Source of the DNA: Arthrobacter sp. B6
GTDB taxonomy: Bacteria > Actinomycetota > Actinomycetes > Actinomycetales > Micrococcaceae
Direction: 5' to 3'
Assembly (NCBI RefSeq): GCF_001663775.1
Contig: NZ_KV467169.1
Location: 410,713-474,712 of the forward strand
DNA: 64,000 nt
Below are positions 18,262 through 26,031 of this stretch, piece by piece. Every line of letters begins with the position of its first letter. Within the stretch, counting starts at the first letter, position 1. A program made the translations under genes and the position numbers. Below the pieces are notes generated by a model. That model did no database searches and was not told the DNA's origin. It saw nothing but the letters and a program-made list of their open reading frames with translations.

Positions 18262-18327
18262 CCCAACTGACCCGCACTTAACGCACTGACACGCGCGTTG
18301 GAGAGCATTGAGTGCGAGCCAGTTGGG
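18262..18327. repeat. Imperfect inverted repeat after ffh
   Basis: Arms of 17 bases with two mismatches (18262-18278 and 18311-18327; cccaactg...cgcact / agtgcg...cagttggg) flank a 32-base spacer that is itself GC-rich. It starts nine bases after the ffh stop on the minus strand, so it may be the ffh terminator or an mRNA 3' structure. It is also upstream of the alpha/beta hydrolase start (18219). Confidence 0.6.
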
Positions 18328-18335
18328 CGATGTGA

Positions 18336-19907
18336 TTACTTGCCGAGGAACTTGTCGAAGCCCTTGGGCAGGTTGAGCTGCGAAGGATCGAACTCACCGG
18401 ACTGCTGGCCGAAGGCCGCCCCCGTGGGCAGTGCCTTGGCCGCTCCGGCGCGCCGTGCCTCGGCGTCCCTAAGCTCCTGCGCAGCCTTGGCCGGGTTTCC
18501 GGACTTGGCCTTCTTCTTGGGGGCGTTCTTGGCGTTTTTGCGGGCCCCGCCGCCGGCACCGGGCATGCCTGGCATTCCGGGCATACCGCCCTGGGCCATC
18601 TTCTTCATCATCTTCTGCGCCTGGGCGAACCGCTCCAGCAGCCCGTTGACTTCGGAGACGTGGACACCCGAGCCGCGGGCGATGCGTGCCCGCCGGGAGC
18701 CATTAATGATCTTGGGCGCAACCCGCTCATGCGGCGTCATGGACCGGACGATCGCCTCGACACGGTCGATCTCCCGCTCGTCGAACTGCTCCAGCTGCTG
18801 GCGGATGTTCTGCGCGCCCGGCATCATCATGAGCATCTTCTTCATGGAGCCCATGTTGCGGATCTGCTGCATCTGCGCCAGGAAGTCGTCGAGCGTGAAG
18901 TCTTCCTGGTCGGCGAATTTCTTCGCCATCCGGGCGGCTTCATCCTTGTCCCAGTTCTTTTCCGCCTGCTCGATGAGGGTCAGCACATCGCCCATGTCCA
19001 GGATGCGCGATGCCATCCGGTCCGGGTGGAACAGCTCAAAGTCGTCCACGCCTTCGCCCGTGGACGCAAACATCACAGGCTTGCCGGTCACCGACGCAAC
19101 GGACAGGGCGGCACCGCCGCGGGCATCGCCGTCGAGCTTTGACAGCACGATGCCGGTGAAGTTGACGCCTTCATCAAAGGCCAGCGCCGTGTTCACGGCG
19201 TCCTGCCCGATCATGGAGTCGATGACGAACAGCACTTCGTTGGGCACGATCGCCCTGCGGATCTGCCGTGCCTGTTCCATCATGTCGGCGTCGACGCCGA
19301 GGCGGCCGGCGGTGTCCACGATCACGACGTCGTGGAGCTTTTGGCGGGCTTCCTCAACACCGGCGCGGGCCACGGCTACGGGATCGCCCGCGGGGTGCTC
19401 CAGTTCATGGGTGGCGCCGGGGTGGGGTGCGAATACCGGAACCCCGGCGCGCTTACCCACGACCTGTAGCTGGGTGACGGCGTTGGGCCGCTGAAGGTCG
19501 CAGGCCACCAGGATGGGGCTGTGGCCCTGTGCTTTGAGCCATTTGGAAAGCTTGCCGGCGAGGGTGGTCTTACCGGCGCCCTGAAGGCCGGCGAGCATGA
19601 TGATGGTGGGGCCGGTCTTGGCCAGGCGAATCCGGCGGGTCTCGCCGCCGAGGATCTCAACCAGTTCCTCGTTGACGATCTTGACGATCTGCTGGCTTGG
19701 ATTCAGTGCACCGGAGACCTCTTCACCGAGGGCCCGCTCGCGGACGCGGGCGGTGAATTCGCGGACCACCGGCACGGCAACGTCGGCGTCCAGCAGGGCG
19801 CGGCGGATCTCCCGGACAGTGGCATCGACATCGGCCTCGGTGAGGCGGCCCTTGCCGCGAAGATTCTTGAAGGTTGCTGTCAACCGGTCAGAGAGTGAAT
19901 TGAACAC
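18336..19907 (-). CDS. ffh: Signal recognition particle protein Ffh
   Basis: Ffh is the SRP GTPase that brings ribosomes making membrane proteins to FtsY. From the GTG at 19907 the product is 523 residues: N domain (1-90), G domain with GLQGAGKTT, DTAGRLGVD and TKLDGDARGG, and the methionine-rich M domain (about 300-440; MLMMMPGAQN, then GSGVHVSEVN for 4.5S RNA binding). A Gly/Pro/Ala/Lys-rich tail follows. The frame is open 136 codons further upstream, but the family begins at VFNSLSDRL and GAAAGAAG lies about 10 bases before the GTG. It diverges from the G6PDH gene across 144 bases. ftsY is 5 kb away on the same strand. Confidence 0.96.
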   Translation of the reverse strand: MFNSLSDRLTATFKNLRGKGRLTEADVDATVREIRRALLDADVAVPVVREFTARVRERALGEEVSGALNPSQQIVKIVNEELVEILGGETRRIRLAKTGPTIIMLAGLQGAGKTTLAGKLSKWLKAQGHSPILVACDLQRPNAVTQLQVVGKRAGVPVFAPHPGATHELEHPAGDPVAVARAGVEEARQKLHDVVIVDTAGRLGVDADMMEQARQIRRAIVPNEVLFVIDSMIGQDAVNTALAFDEGVNFTGIVLSKLDGDARGGAALSVASVTGKPVMFASTGEGVDDFELFHPDRMASRILDMGDVLTLIEQAEKNWDKDEAARMAKKFADQEDFTLDDFLAQMQQIRNMGSMKKMLMMMPGAQNIRQQLEQFDEREIDRVEAIVRSMTPHERVAPKIINGSRRARIARGSGVHVSEVNGLLERFAQAQKMMKKMAQGGMPGMPGMPGAGGGARKNAKNAPKKKAKSGNPAKAAQELRDAEARRAGAAKALPTGAAFGQQSGEFDPSQLNLPKGFDKFLGK

Positions 19908-19986
19908 GCGCCGTGCACTTCTTTCAGTGGATGTACGGATGGCGGCCCTTCGGCACACCAGCGCCTCGGCTGTTGTTTCCAACTGC

Positions 19987-20015
19987 TTCGACGACGGGAC
20001 TCGACTATCTAGGGT
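19987..20015 (+). promoter_or_regulatory. Candidate promoter for the G6PDH-like gene
   Basis: TTCGAC (19987-19992), a 17-base spacer and TAGGGT (20010-20015) lie 37 bases before the GTG start. It fits a sigma-70-like promoter by spacing, with a moderate -10. Confidence 0.4.
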
Positions 20016-20051
20016 ACCAAGACGGACCTTCAAGATGGCATGCTGGCTTAG

Positions 20052-21455
20052 GTGACGAGCCAAACGACTGTGAAAACCCTGCTCATTCTTGGTGCTTCCG
20101 GCGATCTCACCGGCCGACTGCTGCTGCCCGGACTCGCCCGGCTCGTGGCGAAAGGCCGCGCGGAAGGCCTCAAACTCGTGGGGGCCGGCTCTGATGCCTG
20201 GACTCCGGATCAATGGCAGGCGCGGGTCCACGACGCCTTCGCCGCAGCCTCCGAGTCCGCCGACGAGGCCGGACGCAAGGCTTTGGCGGCCATGGAGGCC
20301 GGGACAGCCTACCATCAGCTGGACGTCACAGCCGACGGGACGCTTGCCTCGTTACTGGCTGCCCTGGATGCGCCGGCCGCCGTCTACTTCGCCCTTCCCC
20401 CGCAGGTCAGCCAGCGGGCCTGTGAAACCCTAAAGCCTGGCCAGGTACCGGCCGGGACGCGCCTGGTCATGGAAAAGCCGTTCGGCTCGGGCGAGGAATC
20501 AGCCCGCTCCCTCAACCGGACGCTCACGGCGCTGGTACCCGAAGACCACATCCACCGGGTGGACCATTTCCTGGGCAAGGCTACGGTTTTCAACATCCTG
20601 GGCCTGCGCTTCGCCAACAACTTCCTGGAACCGGTCTGGAACCGCCAGCATGTGGAGAAGGTAGAGATCATCTTTGACGAGGACCTCGCACTCGAAGGGC
20701 GGGCGCGCTACTACGACACTGCCGGCGCGCTCCGGGACATGGTCCAAAGCCACCTCCTGCAGATCATGGCCCTGATGGCCCTCGAACCGCCGGCCACCAT
20801 CGGCGAACGCGACCTGCGCGACGCCGTCTCCACTGTGCTGCGCGCCAGCAGCATCAAGGCACCGTACGCCCAGTCCACCCGTCGGGCGCGGTATTCCGCC
20901 GGAGCGCTCGCCGGCAGGCAGGTTCCGGACTATGCGAAGGAAGAAGGCGTTGATCCTGCCCGGGGAACGGAGACTCTCGCAGAAGTCACGGTGAAGATCG
21001 ACAACTGGCGCTGGCGGGGCGTCCCTTTCATCCTTCGCTCAGGCAAGGCCCTTGGCGTGAAACGCAAGGAAGCCGTGGTGACGTTCCGGCCGGTTCCCCA
21101 CCTGCCGGCCGGATTCATGGGACTGGACGCGCCCAACCGCCTGCGGATCGGCTTTGGACCGGACACCCTGGACCTGGACGTTGACGTGAACGGCCCCGGT
21201 GACATCTTCAGGCTCGACCGTGCCACGCTCCACGCCGGACTGAACGCCTCCGAACTGCTTCCCTACGGAGAAGTACTGGAGGGGGTGCTGAACGGCGACC
21301 CGCTCCTGTCCGTCCGCGGGGACACTGCCGAGGACTGCTGGCGGATTGTGGAACCGGTCCTCAACGCATGGTCGCAGGGTACGGCGCCGCTGGAAGAGTA
21401 CGACGCCGGGTCGTCGGGTCCTGCCGGCTGGTCCGGGTCGGAGCCGGCGAGGTAG
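20052..21455 (+). CDS. zwf: Glucose-6-phosphate dehydrogenase family protein
   Basis: G6PDH oxidises glucose-6-phosphate with NADP+ at the entry to the pentose phosphate pathway. The 467-residue protein has the dinucleotide motif GASGDLTGRLLLPGL (15-29), EKPFGS and the active-site HRVDHFLGKATV with the catalytic His of the DHY/FLGK signature; the C-terminal substrate domain runs to about 440. The gene begins at a GTG. It is alone, without tkt, tal, opcA or pgl, and its nucleotide-binding loop (DLTGRLLLPG) departs from the usual DLAxxKLxPA, so this is probably a second, divergent G6PDH rather than the main pathway enzyme. That ranking is inferred. Confidence 0.85.
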   Translation: MTSQTTVKTLLILGASGDLTGRLLLPGLARLVAKGRAEGLKLVGAGSDAWTPDQWQARVHDAFAAASESADEAGRKALAAMEAGTAYHQLDVTADGTLASLLAALDAPAAVYFALPPQVSQRACETLKPGQVPAGTRLVMEKPFGSGEESARSLNRTLTALVPEDHIHRVDHFLGKATVFNILGLRFANNFLEPVWNRQHVEKVEIIFDEDLALEGRARYYDTAGALRDMVQSHLLQIMALMALEPPATIGERDLRDAVSTVLRASSIKAPYAQSTRRARYSAGALAGRQVPDYAKEEGVDPARGTETLAEVTVKIDNWRWRGVPFILRSGKALGVKRKEAVVTFRPVPHLPAGFMGLDAPNRLRIGFGPDTLDLDVDVNGPGDIFRLDRATLHAGLNASELLPYGEVLEGVLNGDPLLSVRGDTAEDCWRIVEPVLNAWSQGTAPLEEYDAGSSGPAGWSGSEPAR

Positions 21456-21465
21456 GAGGACAAAC

Positions 21466-21506
21466 AAGAGCGGGCAGGTAACCTTTCCAGGTTCCTGCCC
21501 GCTCTT
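21466..21506. terminator. Strong bidirectional terminator between zwf and glnB
   Basis: Arms of 13 bp (21466-21478 and 21494-21506; aagagcgggcagg / cctgcccgctctt) extend inward by a further 5 bp past a one-base bulge. On the plus strand a T-rich run (cgctttt) follows. It lies between convergent genes. Confidence 0.92.
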
Positions 21507-21530
21507 CGCTTTTGGTTGTCTGCCGGGTGG

Positions 21531-21869
21531 CTAGATGGCGGCGATGCCGCGTTCCCCGGTTCGAACCCTGACTGCTTCGAAAACGTCCACGGTCCAGACC
21601 TTGCCGTCACCTGCACGCCCTGTGTTGGAACTTGCAATGATGACGTCGAGGATGTCGTCGGCCTGTTCGTCGGTGGCCAGCACCTCAACCCTGATCTTCG
21701 GCAGGAGGTCCACGTTGTACTCAGCTCCCCGGTACACCTCCGTGTAGCCGCGTTGCCGGCCGTAGCCGCTTGCCGCGCTGACCGTCAGTCCCTGGACACC
21801 ATAGGCTTCCAGGCCTTCCCGGATTGATTCGAGCTTCTCCGGCCTGACGATTGCTGTGATCAGTTTCAT
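21531..21869 (-). CDS. glnB: PII nitrogen regulatory protein (GlnB/GlnK)
   Basis: PII senses 2-oxoglutarate and ATP/ADP and controls AmtB and other nitrogen targets by direct binding. The 112-residue protein has the T-loop with Y51 in RGAEYNVDLLPK, the modified tyrosine of the family, and the B-loop TGRAGDGKVW. Its ATG overlaps the amt stop by four bases (ATGA), the standard amtB-glnK coupling, so GlnK-type AmtB control is expected. In related actinobacteria glnD, the PII-modifying enzyme, usually follows; here a terminator and the convergent zwf follow instead. Confidence 0.96.
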   Translation of the reverse strand: MKLITAIVRPEKLESIREGLEAYGVQGLTVSAASGYGRQRGYTEVYRGAEYNVDLLPKIRVEVLATDEQADDILDVIIASSNTGRAGDGKVWTVDVFEAVRVRTGERGIAAI

Positions 21870-23224
21870 GCCCCCACGCTTTCCTTGCCCGTTGCTGATT
21901 CTGCCTTCTTGGAATCGGCGCCTGCGCCCTCCTCCGGAGTACCCTTGCCGGTGATCAGGTCGTGAAGGGGCTGGAAGCTGCCTCCGTGGCCCCCCACACC
22001 GAACTCGTAGGCGGTCTCGGCGTGCAGGCTGAGGTCAACACCAACAACTTCCTGCTCATCCGAGACCCGGAAGCCCATGGTCTTGTGGATGGCGAACGCG
22101 ATGATCGCGGTGAGGATTGCGGAGTAGGCGATGGCGATGCCGGCCGCTGCCAGCTGTGCCCACATCTGGGTCATGCCGCCGCCGTAGAAGAGGCCGCCGC
22201 CCACGCCGTCGGCGGGGAGGGCGATGAAGCCCAGCGCCACGGTGCCGATGATGCCCGAAACGAGGTGGACACCGACAACATCCAGGGAGTCATCGAAGCC
22301 CCAGCGGAACTTGAGTCCGACGGCGAGGGCGGATGCGACGCCGGCTACGATGCCGAGGCCGAGTGCACCGACGGGGCTGACGTTGGCGCAGGCCGGTGTG
22401 ATGGCAACCAGGCCGGCAACGACGCCGGAGGCGGCACCAAGGGATGTGGGGTGGCCGTCGCGGATGCGTTCGGTGATGAGCCAGCCGATCATGGCTGCGG
22501 CAGGTGCTGCGAGGGTGTTGACCCAGATCAGGCCGCCCTGCTCAGCGGTAGCGGCCAGACCGCCGTTGAATCCGAACCAGCCGAACCACAGAATGGCAGC
22601 CCCGAGCATCACGAACGGAATGTTGTGCGGGCGGTGGTTCGGGTCTTTGCCGAATCCCCTGCGGTTGCCGATGATCAGGACGAGGATCAACGCGGCCACA
22701 CCGGCGTTGATGTGAACCACGGTGCCGCCGGCAAAGTCGATGGCCGGGCCGAGCGCCTGGCCGATCGCACCTTCCTCACCAAAGAGGCCGCCACCCCAGA
22801 CCATGTAGGCAAGCGGGCAGTAAACAAGGGTGACCCACACGGGGACGAAGACTGACCAGGCGCCGAACTTAGCGCGGTCCGCGATGGCTCCGCTGATCAG
22901 GGCAACGGTGATGATGGCGAAGGTTGCCCCGTAGCCGACGAGGATAAGGCCTTCCGGCGCGTCCGGAGTGTTGACGCCCTCAAGACCGAAGTTCGCGAAG
23001 GGGTTTCCGACAATCTGCAGGAAGCCTTCCCCGCCGGTCATGGAGTAACCCCAGAGTACCCACACAACGCTCACGATGCCGATGGAGATGAAGCTCATCA
23101 TCATCATGTTCAGTGCGGCCTTGGCGCGCGTCATGCCGCCGTAAAAAAATGCCAGACCCGGTGTCATAAACAGCACGAGTGCTGCCGCCACCATGAGCCA
23201 TACGTGACCTGCGGTAAGTTCCAT
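21866..23224 (-). CDS. amt: Ammonium transporter Amt
   Basis: A trimeric membrane channel for ammonium/ammonia. The 452 residues contain about eleven membrane segments, starting with the N-terminal WLMVAAALVLFMTPGLAFFYGGM signature (split as VLFMTPGLAFFYGG), and the twin pore histidines in VVHINAGVAAL and VGVHLVSGIIG. The C-terminal cytoplasmic tail carries the extra 40-residue Glu/Lys/Ala-rich end. It is co-translated with glnB. Upstream lies a four-half-site GlnR-like box (23364-23401), consistent with induction under nitrogen limitation. Confidence 0.96.
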   Translation of the reverse strand: MELTAGHVWLMVAAALVLFMTPGLAFFYGGMTRAKAALNMMMMSFISIGIVSVVWVLWGYSMTGGEGFLQIVGNPFANFGLEGVNTPDAPEGLILVGYGATFAIITVALISGAIADRAKFGAWSVFVPVWVTLVYCPLAYMVWGGGLFGEEGAIGQALGPAIDFAGGTVVHINAGVAALILVLIIGNRRGFGKDPNHRPHNIPFVMLGAAILWFGWFGFNGGLAATAEQGGLIWVNTLAAPAAAMIGWLITERIRDGHPTSLGAASGVVAGLVAITPACANVSPVGALGLGIVAGVASALAVGLKFRWGFDDSLDVVGVHLVSGIIGTVALGFIALPADGVGGGLFYGGGMTQMWAQLAAAGIAIAYSAILTAIIAFAIHKTMGFRVSDEQEVVGVDLSLHAETAYEFGVGGHGGSFQPLHDLITGKGTPEEGAGADSKKAESATGKESVGA

Positions 23225-23363
23225 GGTGCACGTCCTCTCTCAGATCGATACTGCGGATCTCTCCGCCTGCCAACGCCTTTTGCGTCCTGTAAAGAGTTTG
23301 ATCCGGCTGTGTTTCGCCCACGGAGGATTTAGATTGCGCGTTTGTTACAACAACCTCTAGGAA

Positions 23364-23401
23364 GTAAATGGTGCATATCCGGCTTGTTACGGTTATGTTT
23401 C
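23364..23401. promoter_or_regulatory. GlnR-like nitrogen control box between amt and the MFS gene
   Basis: Read on the plus strand there are four five-base blocks at 11-base spacing: GTAAA, ATATC, GTTAC and GTTTC, each separated by six bases. On the minus strand this is GAAAC-n6-GTAAC-n6-GATAT-n6-TTTAC, which follows the actinobacterial GlnR pattern GaAAC-n6-gTnAC, the inner two blocks perfectly and the outer two partly. It is 140 bases upstream of amt and 50 bases upstream of the divergent MFS gene. Confidence 0.6.
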
Positions 23402-23450
23402 ATCCCTCTCGCAAGCAACCCGTCACCGAAAGCGCTAGGACACCGGCACC

Positions 23451-24692
23451 ATGACGTCAAGACCCCCTGTGAGTGGCGCCGCTTCGCGGATTCCCGGCCT
23501 GCGGTGGCCGCGGCAGGAAAAACTTCCGCGCGACATCAAGGTGATGCTGGCCGCGGCGTTCCTGATTGCCCTCGGATTCGGGCTTGTTGCGCCTGTATTG
23601 CCTCAGTTCGCCACGACCTTCGGCGTCGGCAACACCGAGGCTGCGGTGATCGTGGCCATCTTTGCCTTGATGCGCCTGGTCTTCGCCCCGGCCGGAGGCG
23701 CCCTGATCTCCCGGTGGGGTGAACGCCCGGTCTACGTTTCGGGGCTCCTCATCGTGGCCGTGTCCACCGCGGCGTGCGCCTTCGCGCAGGGCTACTGGCA
23801 GTTGCTCCTGTTCCGCGGCCTGGGCGGCATCGGCTCGGTTATGTTTACGGTGGCGTCCATGGCACTGGTGATCCGCCTGGCACCGCCGGAGAGCCGCGGC
23901 CGCGTGTCCGGCGCCTACGCCTCGGCGTTCCTGGTGGGGAATGTTTGCGGCCCGATTGTCGGCGGCCTGCTGGCAGGCTTTGGCCTGCGGGTGCCCTTCC
24001 TGGCGTATGCCGCGGCCCTGGTTATCGCGGCCGCCGTCGTCCAGACACAGCTAAGCCACGAGCGCAGGGAGGGCAGCCACGGGCAGGGCAGCAATCCTGA
24101 CATGCGCCTGGCTGATGCCCTGGGCGTCGGGGCCTACCGGTCCTCGCTGGTGTCCAGCTTTGCGAACGGGTGGGCAACGTTCGGGGTCAGGATGGCGACG
24201 GTTCCCCTCTTTGCCGTGGCAGCACTCGGGGCGGGCCCGGAGGCGGCGGGACTTGCCCTGGCGGTCTTCGCCGCGGGCAATGCAGCGGCCCTGACCTTCT
24301 CCGGCCGCCTGGCCGATTCCTTGGGCCGCAAGCCCATGATGGTGACAGGCCTCCTCATTACAGGCGCCGCCACTGCAGCCATTGGCTTCACATCCGAACT
24401 GGGCTGGTTCCTCATCGCATCCACACTGGCCGGCATCGGTTCCGGGTTGCTGGGGCCGGCGCAGCAGGCCGCGGTCGCCGATGTGATCGGAAGCGGCCGC
24501 TCAGGCGGCAAGGTCCTGGCCGTCTACCAGATGACGGCGGATATCGGCGCCATTGCGGGCCCTATCCTGGCAGGTGTGCTCGCCGACAGGCTGGGCTACG
24601 GCTGGGCGTTCGGCGTCACGGGAGCTGTCCTGGTCTTGGCGGCGGCCAGCTGGTCCGTCACGCGTGAGCCGCTTAAACGCACTGAGGGGTGA
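23451..24692 (+). CDS. MFS transporter (DHA1-type)
   Basis: A 413-residue major-facilitator protein with about 12 membrane segments. The loop 2-3 motif A is SRWGERPVYVSG and is repeated in the second half as GRLADSLGRKPMMVTG; motif C-like glycine/proline pattern (GNVCGPIVGGLLAG) in segment 5 points to a proton-driven exporter of the drug-efflux type. The substrate is unknown. It diverges from amt and shares the GlnR-like box region, so control by nitrogen is possible. Its stop codon is inside the 5' arm of the terminator shared with ftsY. Confidence 0.87.
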   Translation: MTSRPPVSGAASRIPGLRWPRQEKLPRDIKVMLAAAFLIALGFGLVAPVLPQFATTFGVGNTEAAVIVAIFALMRLVFAPAGGALISRWGERPVYVSGLLIVAVSTAACAFAQGYWQLLLFRGLGGIGSVMFTVASMALVIRLAPPESRGRVSGAYASAFLVGNVCGPIVGGLLAGFGLRVPFLAYAAALVIAAAVVQTQLSHERREGSHGQGSNPDMRLADALGVGAYRSSLVSSFANGWATFGVRMATVPLFAVAALGAGPEAAGLALAVFAAGNAAALTFSGRLADSLGRKPMMVTGLLITGAATAAIGFTSELGWFLIASTLAGIGSGLLGPAQQAAVADVIGSGRSGGKVLAVYQMTADIGAIAGPILAGVLADRLGYGWAFGVTGAVLVLAAASWSVTREPLKRTEG

Positions 24693-24738
24693 GATCCCGG
24701 GCGCTCCAGCCTGGGCTGAGCGGCGGGATCTCACCCCT
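24685..24738. terminator. Terminator between the MFS gene and ftsY
   Basis: Perfect 15-bp arms (24685-24699 and 24724-24738; aggggtgagatcccg / cgggatctcacccct) around a 24-base region that can itself pair. The TGA stop of the MFS gene (24690-24692) lies in the left arm. It lies between convergent genes. Confidence 0.88.
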
Positions 24739-24752
24739 GGATTTAAACGGGG

Positions 24753-25964
24753 TCAGTTCAGCAGCGCGTCGACGAATCCCTCGGCTTCGAAGGGGGCGAG
24801 GTCGTCAGCGCCCTCGCCGAGGCCGATGAGCTTAACGGGTACACCGAGCGATTTCTGGATTGCGACGACGATCCCACCCTTGGCGGTGCCGTCCAGTTTG
24901 GTCAGGACGATGCCGGTGATGTTGACCACCTCGGCGAAGACCCGGGCCTGGTTGAGCCCGTTCTGCCCGGTGGTGGCATCCAGTACGAGCAGCACCTCAT
25001 CAACCTCGGCAAGCTTTTCGATAACACGCTTGACCTTGCCAAGCTCGTCCATCAGGCCGACTTTGTTCTGCAGCCGCCCGGCGGTGTCGATCATCACGAC
25101 GTCGACTTCCTGGTCAATGCCTGCCTTAACCGCCTCATAGGCGACGGACGCAGGATCCGCGCCGTCGACGTCGGACTTCACCGTGGGAACTCCGACGCGC
25201 TGGCCCCAGGTGGCCAACTGCTCCGCGGCCGCTGCACGGAAGGTGTCTGCTGCGCCCAGCAGCACGTCTTTGTCCTCTGCGACGAGCACGCGCGCAAGCT
25301 TGCCCACCGTGGTGGTCTTGCCCACACCGTTAACGCCAACCACCATCACCACGGCGGGCCTGTCAGCGTGCCGGGTGGTGTTCAGGCTGCGGTCCATGGC
25401 GGGGTCCACCAGCTTAATGAGTTCCTCGCGCAGCAGCGCCTTGACCTGTTCCGGGGTGCGGGTGCCAAGGATCTTGACGCGTTCCCGCAAGGCATCCACA
25501 AGCTGCATTGTGGGTTCGGTTCCCAGGTCTGCCAGAAGGAGGGTTTCCTCGACTTCGTCCCAGACATTTTCGTCAATCTTGTCGCTGGAGAGGAGGGCCA
25601 GCAGGCCCTTGCCCAGGACGTTGTTCGAGCGGACCAGGCGTTCACGCAGGCGGGTCAGCCGGCCGGCAACGGGAAGCGGGGTCTCGACCTGGATGGTTTC
25701 AAGGCCGGCCACGTCGTCTGGGACGTCGGTGGTTTCCAGCCCGTCAAGGTCTGCGCCGGCAGGTGCGGTCCGTTCCGCCGGAGCCACGGGGGCGTCCTCA
25801 AGGAGCGTTCCGCCTGCACTTTTCGGTGTCTCGGGATCGTTGGCGTCCCGGGTGCCCGGGTACTGGGTGATGTTCTTCCGCGTCTTCAACAGGACCGGGA
25901 TCAGCCCGCCAACAACCGCCAGGGCAGCAACAATGGACAGAATAATTGGGAGGATGTCATTCAC
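24753..25964 (-). CDS. ftsY: SRP receptor FtsY
   Basis: FtsY is the SRP receptor GTPase at the membrane. The 403 residues begin with a membrane segment (MNDILPIILSIVAALAVVGG), then an acidic linker (to about 95), and the NG domain with GVNGVGKTTTVGKLA, DTAGRLQNK and TKLDGTAKGGI. The N-terminal membrane anchor is the arrangement common in actinobacteria. It lies 67 bases after smc on the same strand, as is widely conserved. Confidence 0.96.
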   Translation of the reverse strand: MNDILPIILSIVAALAVVGGLIPVLLKTRKNITQYPGTRDANDPETPKSAGGTLLEDAPVAPAERTAPAGADLDGLETTDVPDDVAGLETIQVETPLPVAGRLTRLRERLVRSNNVLGKGLLALLSSDKIDENVWDEVEETLLLADLGTEPTMQLVDALRERVKILGTRTPEQVKALLREELIKLVDPAMDRSLNTTRHADRPAVVMVVGVNGVGKTTTVGKLARVLVAEDKDVLLGAADTFRAAAAEQLATWGQRVGVPTVKSDVDGADPASVAYEAVKAGIDQEVDVVMIDTAGRLQNKVGLMDELGKVKRVIEKLAEVDEVLLVLDATTGQNGLNQARVFAEVVNITGIVLTKLDGTAKGGIVVAIQKSLGVPVKLIGLGEGADDLAPFEAEGFVDALLN

Positions 25965-26031
25965 TCCCCTAGCTTCTCACACGCGTTTCGCACTGGTGTC
26001 ACGCACACGTGCGGCCGGCGGCTGGTCCGGG

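Noticed and set aside
23225..23450. AmtR-type operator upstream of amt
   Set aside because: No CTAT-n6-ATAG pattern was found; the GlnR-like arrangement fits better.
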